In this document: positions 15,864 to 23,261 of the stretch, one piece after another | How the letters are laid out: each line of letters opens with the position of its first letter | Position numbering within the stretch: position 1 is the first letter of the stretch | Origin: Hyphomicrobiales bacterium | GTDB lineage: Bacteria; Pseudomonadota; Alphaproteobacteria; Rhizobiales; HXMU1428-3 | Assembly (NCBI GenBank): GCA_017640685.1 | Contig: JAEPQF010000024.1 | Coordinates: 353-35,593 of the forward strand | Length of the DNA: 35,241 nucleotides | Reading direction: 5' to 3' | The notes under the pieces: model-generated | The model's input: the letters and a program-made list of their open reading frames with translations, nothing else | Databases searched by the model: none | What the model was told of the DNA's origin: nothing | Program-made: the position numbers and the translations under genes

Positions 15864-15874
15864 TTGCCTATTTT
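15860..15874. promoter_or_regulatory. Shared 15-bp motif, copy 2 (inverted, upstream of amtB 2)
   Basis: TGCATTGCCTATTTT, the exact reverse complement of the motif at 13900-13914. It overlaps the right half of the NtrC-like site. A further TGCCTA and the dyad TTTTTTA-tgcc-TAAAAAA follow directly. This 335-bp gap holds nothing else recognisable beyond the terminator and promoter. Confidence 0.55.
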
Positions 15875-15967
15875 TTATGCCTAAAAAATAAACACCACCT
15901 AGCCGCTCAAAAAACATGCAGATGCCTAATTAATTGATTCAATTGCTTAAATTTAATGCAAACATTT

Positions 15968-15982
15968 TGGCACGCCCTTTGA
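15968..15982 (+). promoter_or_regulatory. Sigma-54 promoter of the second amtB
   Basis: TGGCAC (15968-15973), 5-bp spacer GCCCT, then TTGA (15979-15982). It shares TTGGCACGCCC with the glnK promoter. The start codon of amtB 2 is 58 bp downstream. Confidence 0.8.
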
Positions 15983-16039
15983 AACAGCTACATCCTATTG
16001 AAATTATAGAAAAAAATATTTTAAGGGGATTCTGGTTAG

Positions 16040-17272
16040 ATGAACAATTTATCAACAGGTGGCGATTTATTCTTCGTCCTCATGGGGGCAATACTTGTTT
16101 TTGCCATGCACGCAGGTTTTGCATTCCTAGAAGTCGGAACAGTCCGTCACAAAAATCAGGTCAATGCCTTGGTCAAAATCCTGGTTGATTTTGCCCTCTC
16201 TACAATAGCCTACTTTTTCATTGGTTACTTCATTGCTTATGGAACTCACTTCCTCGTCGATGCTACTGTTCTTTCAGGAACAGCTGAAGGCTCATCATTT
16301 GAACCCCAAGGCCTAACCTTGGTGAAATTCTTCTTCCTAGCCACATTTGCAGCTGCAATCCCCGCCATCATTTCAGGCGGCATTGCTGAACGCGCTAAAT
16401 TCTTACCCCAATGCCTGGCAACTCTGGCTCTTGTTTCGCTCATCTATCCATTCTTCGAAGGCATGATTTGGAATGGCAACTTCGGCCTCAATGGCTGGAT
16501 TGAAGCAACATTTGGAGCAGAATTTCATGACTTCGCTGGCTCAATCGTTGTGCACGGTGTAGGTGGTTGGATTGCCCTTGCTGCCGTTATCTTACTTGGC
16601 GCAAGAGAAGGCCGTTATTCAAAAACCGGCCAAACAATCGGCATTCCACCTTCATCAATTCCATGGCTAGCCCTTGGCTCATGGTTGCTTTGTGTTGGCT
16701 GGTTTGGCTTTAACGTTATGACAGCTGGCTCATTAAAAGCAGCCTCAGGTCTTGTTGCTATGAACTCTCTCATGGCGATGGTTGGCGGCATTGTCGCAGC
16801 CTTAATCGCTGGCAGAAATGACCCAGGCTTTGTGCACAACGGCGCCCTTGCTGGTCTCGTTGCAGTTTGCGCCGGGTCAGACATCATGCACCCGGTCGGC
16901 AGCCTCATCACAGGCGCAGTAGCCGGTGGTTTATTTGTCATCATGTTCGGCTATTGCCAAAACAAAATGAAAATAGACGACGTACTTGGCGTATGGCCGC
17001 TACATGGTCTTTGCGGTCTTTGGGGCGGCATTGCCGCTGGCATCTTTGGCCTAACCTCGTTAGGTGGCCTTGGCGGTGTAACCTTCATGAGCCAACTCGT
17101 TGGTAGCTTACTTGGTTGTGCCTATGCCTTTATTGCTGGATTAATCGTTTATGGCATCTTGAAAGCAATTCTAGGACTTCGCCTCACCAAAGAAGAAGAA
17201 ATCCAAGGTGCTGACTTGGCCATCCATAAAATCAGCGCCAATCCAGAACAAGAATTTGTTGGTGGCCGTTAA
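16040..17272 (+). CDS. amtB: Second ammonium transporter, Amt family (no signal peptide)
   Basis: A 410-residue Amt channel, clearly different from the copy upstream: it begins directly with the first membrane helix (GDLFFVLMGAILVFAMHAGFAFLEVG), with no cleavable signal peptide and no glnK of its own. Pore histidines lie in GSIVVHGVGGW and WPLHGLCGLWGG; ISGGIAERAKF and VGWFGFNV are further family motifs. The tail LRLTKEEEIQGADLAIHKISA resembles the GlnK-responsive C-terminus. AAGGGG precedes the start by about ten bases. Its own sigma-54 promoter and NtrC-like site suggest the same nitrogen-limitation signal. Two divergent copies side by side may differ in affinity or serve as a sensor; that is inference. 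Confidence 0.95.
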   Translation: MNNLSTGGDLFFVLMGAILVFAMHAGFAFLEVGTVRHKNQVNALVKILVDFALSTIAYFFIGYFIAYGTHFLVDATVLSGTAEGSSFEPQGLTLVKFFFLATFAAAIPAIISGGIAERAKFLPQCLATLALVSLIYPFFEGMIWNGNFGLNGWIEATFGAEFHDFAGSIVVHGVGGWIALAAVILLGAREGRYSKTGQTIGIPPSSIPWLALGSWLLCVGWFGFNVMTAGSLKAASGLVAMNSLMAMVGGIVAALIAGRNDPGFVHNGALAGLVAVCAGSDIMHPVGSLITGAVAGGLFVIMFGYCQNKMKIDDVLGVWPLHGLCGLWGGIAAGIFGLTSLGGLGGVTFMSQLVGSLLGCAYAFIAGLIVYGILKAILGLRLTKEEEIQGADLAIHKISANPEQEFVGGR

Positions 17273-17310
17273 AACCACAAACAGCCTCCAAAACAAACTT
17301 CAAAGAACAA

Positions 17311-17350
17311 AAAAAGCCACCTGAAATTTTCAGGTGGCTTTTTTGTTTTT
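17311..17350. terminator. Bidirectional terminator after the second amtB
   Basis: AAAAAGCCACCTGAAA (17311-17326) pairs with TTTCAGGTGGCTTTTT (17328-17343), followed by T-rich sequence. It separates amtB 2 from the convergent MOSC gene. Confidence 0.93.
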
Positions 17351-17373
17351 TTATCATTCAATATATCTACATA

Positions 17374-18075
17374 TCAACCATTTAACCTAGGGCCCCAATC
17401 TTCCACTTCACCTCTAGCAAGGCGGCGCTCAGCTAACCGTCTCCAGCTCTCAGCTAAAAATGGTAGATTACGCAAACCTTCCAATGCCGCATAATTCTGC
17501 ACATCGACATAAAGCAAATCTGTAACACGGGCCAAAGACCAATTAGGCGCAAGCCGTTCTTTTAATTGCAAACGATCACCAGCTCCCACCACGCCTTTTT
17601 CCAAAACGCGATAATACCACCCTGTTCGTCCAGTTGACTGAACTTGTCTTGCCATCGAACGTTCACCAAATCGTTCATTTAATTTCCAACAGGGTTGCCG
17701 CCCTTGAGATATTTGCACAACGCCCGTACCTAATTGAAATATATCACCAAGACATACCTCTTTTTCAGTTAAACCAATTGTTGAGAGGTTCTCACCAAAA
17801 GCACCGACCTCTGTTAAAGGGGCCCCAGGATAATCGTGCTCTTCTTTTAAAAAAACATCTGCCCAAAATTTATAATGATCAAACGGATAATGATGAATGG
17901 CCTTCTCAACACCACCATGCAAACGCAAATCTCCTTGCTCATCACCTTCCAGTCCGAACTCATCAAACGAAATCCGCCCCTCAACGGCAGACTTATCAAT
18001 CCCACTAGGTGTTTGGCGCACGCCCAATGGTTTAACACTTCCTATTAAAACAGCCGATATTTCAATAACGTCCAT
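17374..18075 (-). CDS. MOSC domain protein (YiiM-like)
   Basis: About 233 residues from the ATG at 18075, which lies five bases after AGGGA; a neighbouring ATG at 18078 and a TTG at 18099 fit less well. The MOSC domain (about 30-165) holds GDLRLHGGVEKAIHHYPFDHY, GAFGENLST and the conserved cysteine Cys129 in SQGRQPCWKL, which carries sulfur in this molybdenum-cofactor-linked superfamily. The C-terminal 3-alpha part (WSLARVTDLLYVDVQNYAAL) is as in YiiM, which detoxifies N-hydroxylated bases such as 6-N-hydroxylaminopurine. That activity is known for E. coli YiiM and inferred here. Confidence 0.9.
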   Translation of the reverse strand: MDVIEISAVLIGSVKPLGVRQTPSGIDKSAVEGRISFDEFGLEGDEQGDLRLHGGVEKAIHHYPFDHYKFWADVFLKEEHDYPGAPLTEVGAFGENLSTIGLTEKEVCLGDIFQLGTGVVQISQGRQPCWKLNERFGERSMARQVQSTGRTGWYYRVLEKGVVGAGDRLQLKERLAPNWSLARVTDLLYVDVQNYAALEGLRNLPFLAESWRRLAERRLARGEVEDWGPRLNG

Positions 18076-18267
18076 CATGATCCCTAAAAAACAATCCAAC
18101 GAGAAAATCGCTCACTCACAACATTAGATGCATATATAAAGCATAATAAAACAATGAAAAGAACATAATTGCTTCAAAAGACAAGAGACTTTATAAACGA
18201 ATATGCCCTTCGGCAATTTAAACTCAGCACATTAAAATCCGTGTATTTTAAAATAGGGAAGTAACCA

Positions 18268-18708
18268 ATGAGCATCATGCTATCTATTGACTATCCAGCC
18301 ATTAGTGCCGAACAAGGCAATGCCATCAAAGATCAATTGCAGCGCCAAGATATTTTGGGTGATTTTGGCCCAGGGCTAAGCATTCTAGGCACTCTCTTGG
18401 GCAAGAAAAAACCGGAAATGACATGGTGTAACATCATCGAACCAAACTGGTTTGAAGGAAATTATGACGGCTCAGTCGATCGTGTACCTTTAACAGAAGA
18501 AGGCATGAATAATTTAAACACAGCCGTTCAAGCCATTTATAATGTTGCAAGTGGTCCAATCACTGTCCTTTGCCACAGACACAACGAAAACCCAAAAGGG
18601 CAAAAAGAATTAAATATTCAAGAGTTTAATAACATGCTCCATGCTGAAGGCTTACCATATCGCACATTGATTGTGCTTGATAGACGACTAACAGAGCGTA
18701 GCGACTAA
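18268..18708 (+). CDS. Hypothetical protein of unknown family
   Basis: A 146-residue soluble protein that I do not recognise. The start at 18268 has GGGAAG upstream. It begins with a strand-like MLSIDYPAIS, has a central PEMTWCNIIEPNWFEGNYDG, a second hydrophobic strand GPITVLCHRHNEN with a Cys-His-x-His cluster, and ends in a strand LIVLDRR. There is no signal peptide or membrane segment. Regular secondary-structure spacing and a good start suggest a real gene. It lies 59 bp before pyrE on the same strand and may be co-transcribed with it; a link to pyrimidine metabolism is only a guess. Confidence 0.6.
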   Translation: MSIMLSIDYPAISAEQGNAIKDQLQRQDILGDFGPGLSILGTLLGKKKPEMTWCNIIEPNWFEGNYDGSVDRVPLTEEGMNNLNTAVQAIYNVASGPITVLCHRHNENPKGQKELNIQEFNNMLHAEGLPYRTLIVLDRRLTERSD

Positions 18709-18767
18709 TCTAAAATAAAACTTGAGCAATAAATAATATCGCCACCAAACTAGTGAAAAGAACGCAA

Positions 18768-19355
18768 ATGAATATCGACTTAATGCACCTGAACCAAGAC
18801 GTAATGAAGCAAAACCTCATCTCAATCATCCGCGAGAAAAGCTTTCAAAAAGGAGAGGCAATCACTCTCGCTTCAGGCAAAAGCTCAAACCATTATTTCA
18901 ACATGAAACCAACCATGTTGGACCCAAAAGGCTCTGTCCTCATTGCAAACTTAATGCTGGATGCCATAAAATCATTTGGTAAAAAGTTTGACGCTGTTGG
19001 TGGTGTTGAACTTGGCGCAGTCCCCATCGCTTCATTCATCGCCCCCCTTTCAGAATTAAGAAACGAGCCCATAAAAGCTTACATGATCCGTAAAAAACCA
19101 AAAGATCATGGCACAGCAAGCCTCGTTGAAGGCTTAACAAAAGAAGAAACTCTTGAAGGGCAAAATCTTGTTATTGTTGAAGATGTCACAACAACAGGTG
19201 GCTCAGCCTTAAAAGCCATCGCAGCCTGCAGAAATGAAGGCGCAAATATTGAGCATATCATCACAATCGTCGATCGAGAAGAAGGAGCCACGGACGCCTT
19301 TGAAAAAGAAGGCATCCGACTGACGAGCCTCTTCCGTGCTTCAGATTTTCTTTAG
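18768..19355 (+). CDS. pyrE: Orotate phosphoribosyltransferase
   Basis: About 195 residues from the ATG at 18768; an in-frame GTG at 18753 is possible but neither start has a strong ribosome site. The enzyme joins orotate and PRPP to give OMP in pyrimidine synthesis. The PRPP-binding loop is VIVEDVTTTGGSALKAI, with the two acidic residues intact; the N-terminal part has ITLASGKSSNHYFNMK, the substrate loop, and YMIRKKPKDHGT is the flexible catalytic loop with its lysines. The length is normal. It is separate from pyrD, which is usual in this class. A convergent GIY-YIG-like gene follows within 25 bp. Confidence 0.95.
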   Translation: MNIDLMHLNQDVMKQNLISIIREKSFQKGEAITLASGKSSNHYFNMKPTMLDPKGSVLIANLMLDAIKSFGKKFDAVGGVELGAVPIASFIAPLSELRNEPIKAYMIRKKPKDHGTASLVEGLTKEETLEGQNLVIVEDVTTTGGSALKAIAACRNEGANIEHIITIVDREEGATDAFEKEGIRLTSLFRASDFL

Positions 19356-19379
19356 GGTAAGTTGAAACAAACGAATAAA

Positions 19380-19703
19380 TTAAGCTTGCTTATTACCATG
19401 GGGATTATGCTTTAAAATTAAATCAGCCATAATCCCCTTGCGCTCAGACACATTCTCATTAAACAGCACGTGAATTTGCGTTGGCTTATATTCACTAATA
19501 ATTTCATCAGCAATAGGGTTTTTACGAACCAAATCCATTCGATTAGTTTGGTTCACATAAACCAGTGAAATATCATCCGCAGATAAAGCTCTCACATAAA
19601 GAAAAATTGCACCCATAGCATCAAATTTTTGATTTAAACGATAAACCCAAAATTCATGGTCCCGCCCAGATGCGCCTGGCCAATTAAACAAGTCAGAATC
19701 CAT
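19380..19703 (-). CDS. GIY-YIG-like domain protein with degenerate motifs
   Basis: About 107 residues from the ATG at 19703, chosen because AAGGGGG lies six bases upstream; a TTG at 19754 lacks any site. The opening FNWPGASGRDHEFWVYRL and the closing ADLILKHNPHGN match a family of small alphaproteobacterial proteins with a GIY-YIG-type core. In them the two strands usually read G-x-Y-I-Y and Y-I-G-Q-T; here they read GAIFLYVR and VYVNQT, so the Gly-Ile-Tyr and Tyr-Ile-Gly signatures are not kept. Nuclease activity is doubtful. Recognition is from memory of the family. It is convergent with pyrE and lies downstream of polA on the same strand. Confidence 0.6.
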   Translation of the reverse strand: MDSDLFNWPGASGRDHEFWVYRLNQKFDAMGAIFLYVRALSADDISLVYVNQTNRMDLVRKNPIADEIISEYKPTQIHVLFNENVSERKGIMADLILKHNPHGNKQA

Positions 19704-19887
19704 AGCTAGCCCCCTTAAGCCTTCATCCAACCAAATTTTATCGGAGTAGCCCAATTCAGAATAATACCTGAAAAGTACACCCCCTATAAAGTACTAACTA
19801 GTACTCGCTAAAAGTAAAGAAATTATTCATTAAGCGGACAATTTTTCATTTAAATTATAGATTTAGACAAACTCATTAGATGAGAAG

Positions 19888-22782
19888 TTAATGAGCTTCA
19901 TCCCAATTTTCTGCATGTCGCGCGTCAACTTTAAGCGGTACTTTTAGCTCAATAATAGGTGTATTCGCTTGCTCCATCACTTCGCAAATCAACGGCGTAA
20001 CAGCATCAGCTTTCTCTTGTTCCACCTCAAAAATAAGCTCGTCATGCACTTGCAAAAGCATTTTAACCGGGCTTTCAAAATCAGCAAAAAGCGGCCCAAT
20101 TCGCACCATAGCCCGGCGAATAATATCAGCTGCCGTCCCTTGAATTGGTGCATTAATAGCAGCCCGCTCAAAAAACGCTTTTTGTTGTCTATTATTAGTC
20201 TTCACACCTGGATAATGAACGCGCCGACCAAACAATGTCTCAACATACCCCAGGTCAGCTACCTGTTCCTTAATATTATTCATATATGTTTGAATGCCTG
20301 GGAACCGTTTAAAATATGTTTTGATATAATCACTTGCCTCAGAGCGTGAAATGCCAAGTTGATTAGCAAGACCAAAAGCTGAAATGCCATAGATAATCCC
20401 AAAATTAATCGCTTTCGCCCGCCGTCTTGTCATCGGGTCCATGTCTTTAAGCGGCACCCCAAACATTTCTGAAGCCGTGAGCGCGTGAATATCTTGCCCC
20501 TCGTGAAACGCTTCAATCAACTGCGGTATGTCAGCCATATGCGCCAAAATACGCAACTCAATCTGGCTATAGTCAGCTGAAAGTAAAACATTGCCAGAAG
20601 CCGCTACAAATGCTTTTCTAATCTCTCGGCCCTCAGCCGTTCGAATTGGAATATTTTGAATGTTAGGATCTGTTGAGGCGAGCCTGCCTGTGCTTGTTGC
20701 AGCAAGAGAATAAGATGTGTGAACTCGCCCCGTTTCCTCATTAATAAATTTCGGAAGCGCATCAGAATAAGTAGATTTCAACTTAGATAATTGCCGCCAG
20801 TCTAAAATGGTTTGCGGCAAAAGGCGCTCTTCTTCACTAAGCCCTTCATCAACGGCCAACCCTTCAAGCACACCAGCCCCTGTTGCCCAAGCTCCTGTTT
20901 TTGTCTTTTTTCCACCCTTATAATTGAGCTTCTCAAACAGAACTTCTCCAAGCTGTTTCGGGCTAGCAATGTTAAAGGTTTCATCAGTGAGTTGATGAAT
21001 TTGCTCTTCAAGCTCTGCGAGTTTTTCAGCAAACCCTTTGCTAAGCCCTGCCAAAATAGAGCGATCAACAACAACCCCTTCCATTTCCATCTTCGCTAAG
21101 ACAGAAACAAGTGGTCGCTCCAAAGTTTCATAAACCGTCATGCGTTTTGCAGCAGCCAAGCGCGCCTTTAAAACATGCCATAGCCGCAAGGTCACATCAG
21201 CATCCTCAGCAGCATACTTAGTAGCCTCAGCCACAGGCACCAAATCAAAAGTGATTTGCGCTTTACCCGTCCCTACAATCTCTTTAAAAGCAATCGGTTC
21301 ATGGTCAAAATAATGTTTGGAAAGTTCATCCATACCATGCCCATGCACACCCGCATCAAGCGCATAAGACATCAACATAGTATCATCAATCGGCGCCATA
21401 GCGATGTCTTGCCGCGCCATAACCACCCAATCATATTTAATATTCTGGCCAATTTTCAAAACGGCTGGATCTTCAAGAAGTGGTTTAAGCAATGCCAAAG
21501 CCTCATCCATTGGCACTTGCTCAATCTCACCATCACCCAACAAATCAAGCCCATCCGATGAGCGATGAGTCAAAGGAATATAAGCTGCTTTCCCCGGAGT
21601 TAAAGCAAGAGAAATACCAACCAACTCAACGGACATCGCATCAAGCCCGGTCGTCTCAGTATCAATCGCAACAAAGCCTTGGTCTTTGGCAGCTGCTAGC
21701 CAAGCCTCAAGCTCACGAAGAGAAGTAATCGTTTCATAAAGAGAAGGGTCAAGTGGTACAGATCTCATCTCTTCAAGACTAGCTGCCGCAACAGCCTCTG
21801 CGCCGCCGCCTGGTTCAGTATCACTCCCCCCATCTTGAAAGGGAGATCCAGTCTTCGCCCCCTTTGCTAGCGCTTTGGCCGCCTTTGATGGTTGTTTCGG
21901 CTTTGGCGCCTCTACCCCAAAACTCGCAGCCACTCGTTCTGTTAATTTGGCAAAGCCCATTTCGCCTAAAAAACTTAACAGTCGCTCTTCTTCAGTTTCA
22001 GCTAAGGTTAAACGATCAAGTCCGTCTAAATCAGGCACATCTTGGCAAAGAGTTACAAGCTCACGGCTAATTCGTGCTTGCTCTGCAAATTCGATCAAAT
22101 TTTCACGGCGCTTTTTCTGCTTTATAGTTTCAGCACCGGCAAGCAATTGATCAAGGTCACCAAATTCATCAATTAAAAGTGCCGCTGTCTTCACCCCAAT
22201 CCCAGGAACTCCCGGCACATTATCAGAGCTATCCCCCGCCAAAGATTGCACGTCGATAACCTTCTCTGGTCCAACACCAAATTTGGCAACAACCTCATCC
22301 GGCCCAATCACTTTGTTTTTCATCCCATCAAACATAGTGACGCCTGGTTGAATAAGCTGCATCAAGTCTTTATCTGATGACACAATGACAGCCTCACCGC
22401 CTTCAGCCACGGTTTGCTTAACATAAGAGGCAATAATATCATCCGCCTCATAACCATCTTGCTCAATTCGGGGTAATCCAAACGCGTCAACCGCTTGACG
22501 AATAAAATCAAATTGCGGCACCAAATCTTCAGGTGCTGGTGGGCGATGCGCTTTATATTCAGGGTAAATATCAGAGCGAAATGTCTTGCGAGCCGCATCA
22601 AAAATCACAGCAAAATGCGTTGGCTCTCCGGCTTCCTTCGTGTCTTGCAACAGCTTCCAGAGCATTTGGCAAAACCCGTGAACAGCCCCAACTGGCATCC
22701 CGTCAGATGCTCGTGTTAAAGGTGGCAACGCATGATAAGCCCTAAAAATATAGCTAGACCCATCAATAAGAAAAACCCGCAT
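19888..22782 (-). CDS. polA: DNA polymerase I
   Basis: A 964-residue three-domain enzyme for Okazaki fragment and repair synthesis. The 5'-3' exonuclease domain occupies about 1-290 (FLIDGSSYIFRAYHALPP; GYEADDIIASY; SSDKDLMQL; GDSSDNVPGVPGIG). A linker rich in Lys, Gly and Ala follows. The 3'-5' proofreading domain at about 365-560 keeps its acidic residues (VAIDTETTGLD, KIGQNIKYDW, YAAEDADVT), so it should be active, unlike Taq-type enzymes. The polymerase domain has LLSADYSQIELRILAHM, RRRAKAINFGIIYGISAFGL and LLQVHDELIFEV, all intact. GGAG lies eight bases before the start. It is monocistronic; the 305-bp palindromic element sits upstream. Confidence 0.98.
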   Translation of the reverse strand: MRVFLIDGSSYIFRAYHALPPLTRASDGMPVGAVHGFCQMLWKLLQDTKEAGEPTHFAVIFDAARKTFRSDIYPEYKAHRPPAPEDLVPQFDFIRQAVDAFGLPRIEQDGYEADDIIASYVKQTVAEGGEAVIVSSDKDLMQLIQPGVTMFDGMKNKVIGPDEVVAKFGVGPEKVIDVQSLAGDSSDNVPGVPGIGVKTAALLIDEFGDLDQLLAGAETIKQKKRRENLIEFAEQARISRELVTLCQDVPDLDGLDRLTLAETEEERLLSFLGEMGFAKLTERVAASFGVEAPKPKQPSKAAKALAKGAKTGSPFQDGGSDTEPGGGAEAVAAASLEEMRSVPLDPSLYETITSLRELEAWLAAAKDQGFVAIDTETTGLDAMSVELVGISLALTPGKAAYIPLTHRSSDGLDLLGDGEIEQVPMDEALALLKPLLEDPAVLKIGQNIKYDWVVMARQDIAMAPIDDTMLMSYALDAGVHGHGMDELSKHYFDHEPIAFKEIVGTGKAQITFDLVPVAEATKYAAEDADVTLRLWHVLKARLAAAKRMTVYETLERPLVSVLAKMEMEGVVVDRSILAGLSKGFAEKLAELEEQIHQLTDETFNIASPKQLGEVLFEKLNYKGGKKTKTGAWATGAGVLEGLAVDEGLSEEERLLPQTILDWRQLSKLKSTYSDALPKFINEETGRVHTSYSLAATSTGRLASTDPNIQNIPIRTAEGREIRKAFVAASGNVLLSADYSQIELRILAHMADIPQLIEAFHEGQDIHALTASEMFGVPLKDMDPMTRRRAKAINFGIIYGISAFGLANQLGISRSEASDYIKTYFKRFPGIQTYMNNIKEQVADLGYVETLFGRRVHYPGVKTNNRQQKAFFERAAINAPIQGTAADIIRRAMVRIGPLFADFESPVKMLLQVHDELIFEVEQEKADAVTPLICEVMEQANTPIIELKVPLKVDARHAENWDEAH

Positions 22783-22936
22783 GTTGTATGCTCCAGAGAA
22801 AAAACAAAGAATTGTCGCAACTATGGCATTAATAACAAAGAGGTCAAAGTAGGAAGGTAGATTTTACCAGACATATCCCCATAGCCTTAATTTTAATCCA
22901 TTTGAAATGACAAACTTAAACGATCTCGTCAGCATC

Positions 22937-23241
22937 AATTAGGTCGTAAACTCATAAAATAGTTGATTTTGGCGCCTCTCAAGTCGTTCTTGGCTAGAAA
23001 AACAACTTATACGGGGTTGTTCCCCCATATAAGTTGTTTGACGACGTCAAGGGCGACTTGAGAGAGCGTCCTCAGGATAAGGCCAATTTGGTTCTAGCTA
23101 GCGGTTGCTTTGTGGGCAACTGAAGCCAAAGATAGTCGCAAAAACTTGAAAATAAACCATATTTCCTTCGCTTTCGCTCCTAATCTACAACCAAATTGGC
23201 TCTTACCAAAATTAACTATTTTATGAGTTTACGACCTAATT
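22937..23241. mobile_element. 305-bp nested palindromic MITE-like element
   Basis: Terminal inverted repeats of 36 bp (22937-22972 and 23206-23241) with one mismatch; the core GGTCGTAAACTC is flanked by TA on both sides. Inside are three more inverted repeats: CTCTCAAGTCG (22976-22986) with CGACTTGAGAG (23054-23064); AAACAACTTATA (23000-23011) with TATAAGTTGTTT (23028-23039), topped by GGGG/CCCC; and GCCAATTTGGTT (23082-23093) with AACCAAATTGGC (23189-23200). No coding potential. The TA flanks suggest mobilisation by an IS630- or IS5-type transposase in trans, but no such gene is here. Confidence 0.8.
23101..23127. repeat. GTTGC/GCAAC hairpin inside the palindromic element
   Basis: GTTGC (23104-23108), loop TTTGTGG, GCAAC (23116-23120), then TGAAGCC. 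It matches the units of arrays 1 and 2, linking those repeats to this element. Confidence 0.7.
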
Positions 23242-23261
23242 TATTTATAAAGACAACCCAC

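Noticed and set aside
19790-19806. Repeated AGTACT words upstream of the GIY-YIG-like gene and downstream of polA
   Set aside because: Each is a short self-palindrome; the pair has no clear promoter context, so I do not call an operator.
19872-19895. CTCATTA/TAATGAG stem at the end of polA
   Set aside because: It overlaps the stop codon, is AT-rich, and has no T-run; not a convincing terminator.
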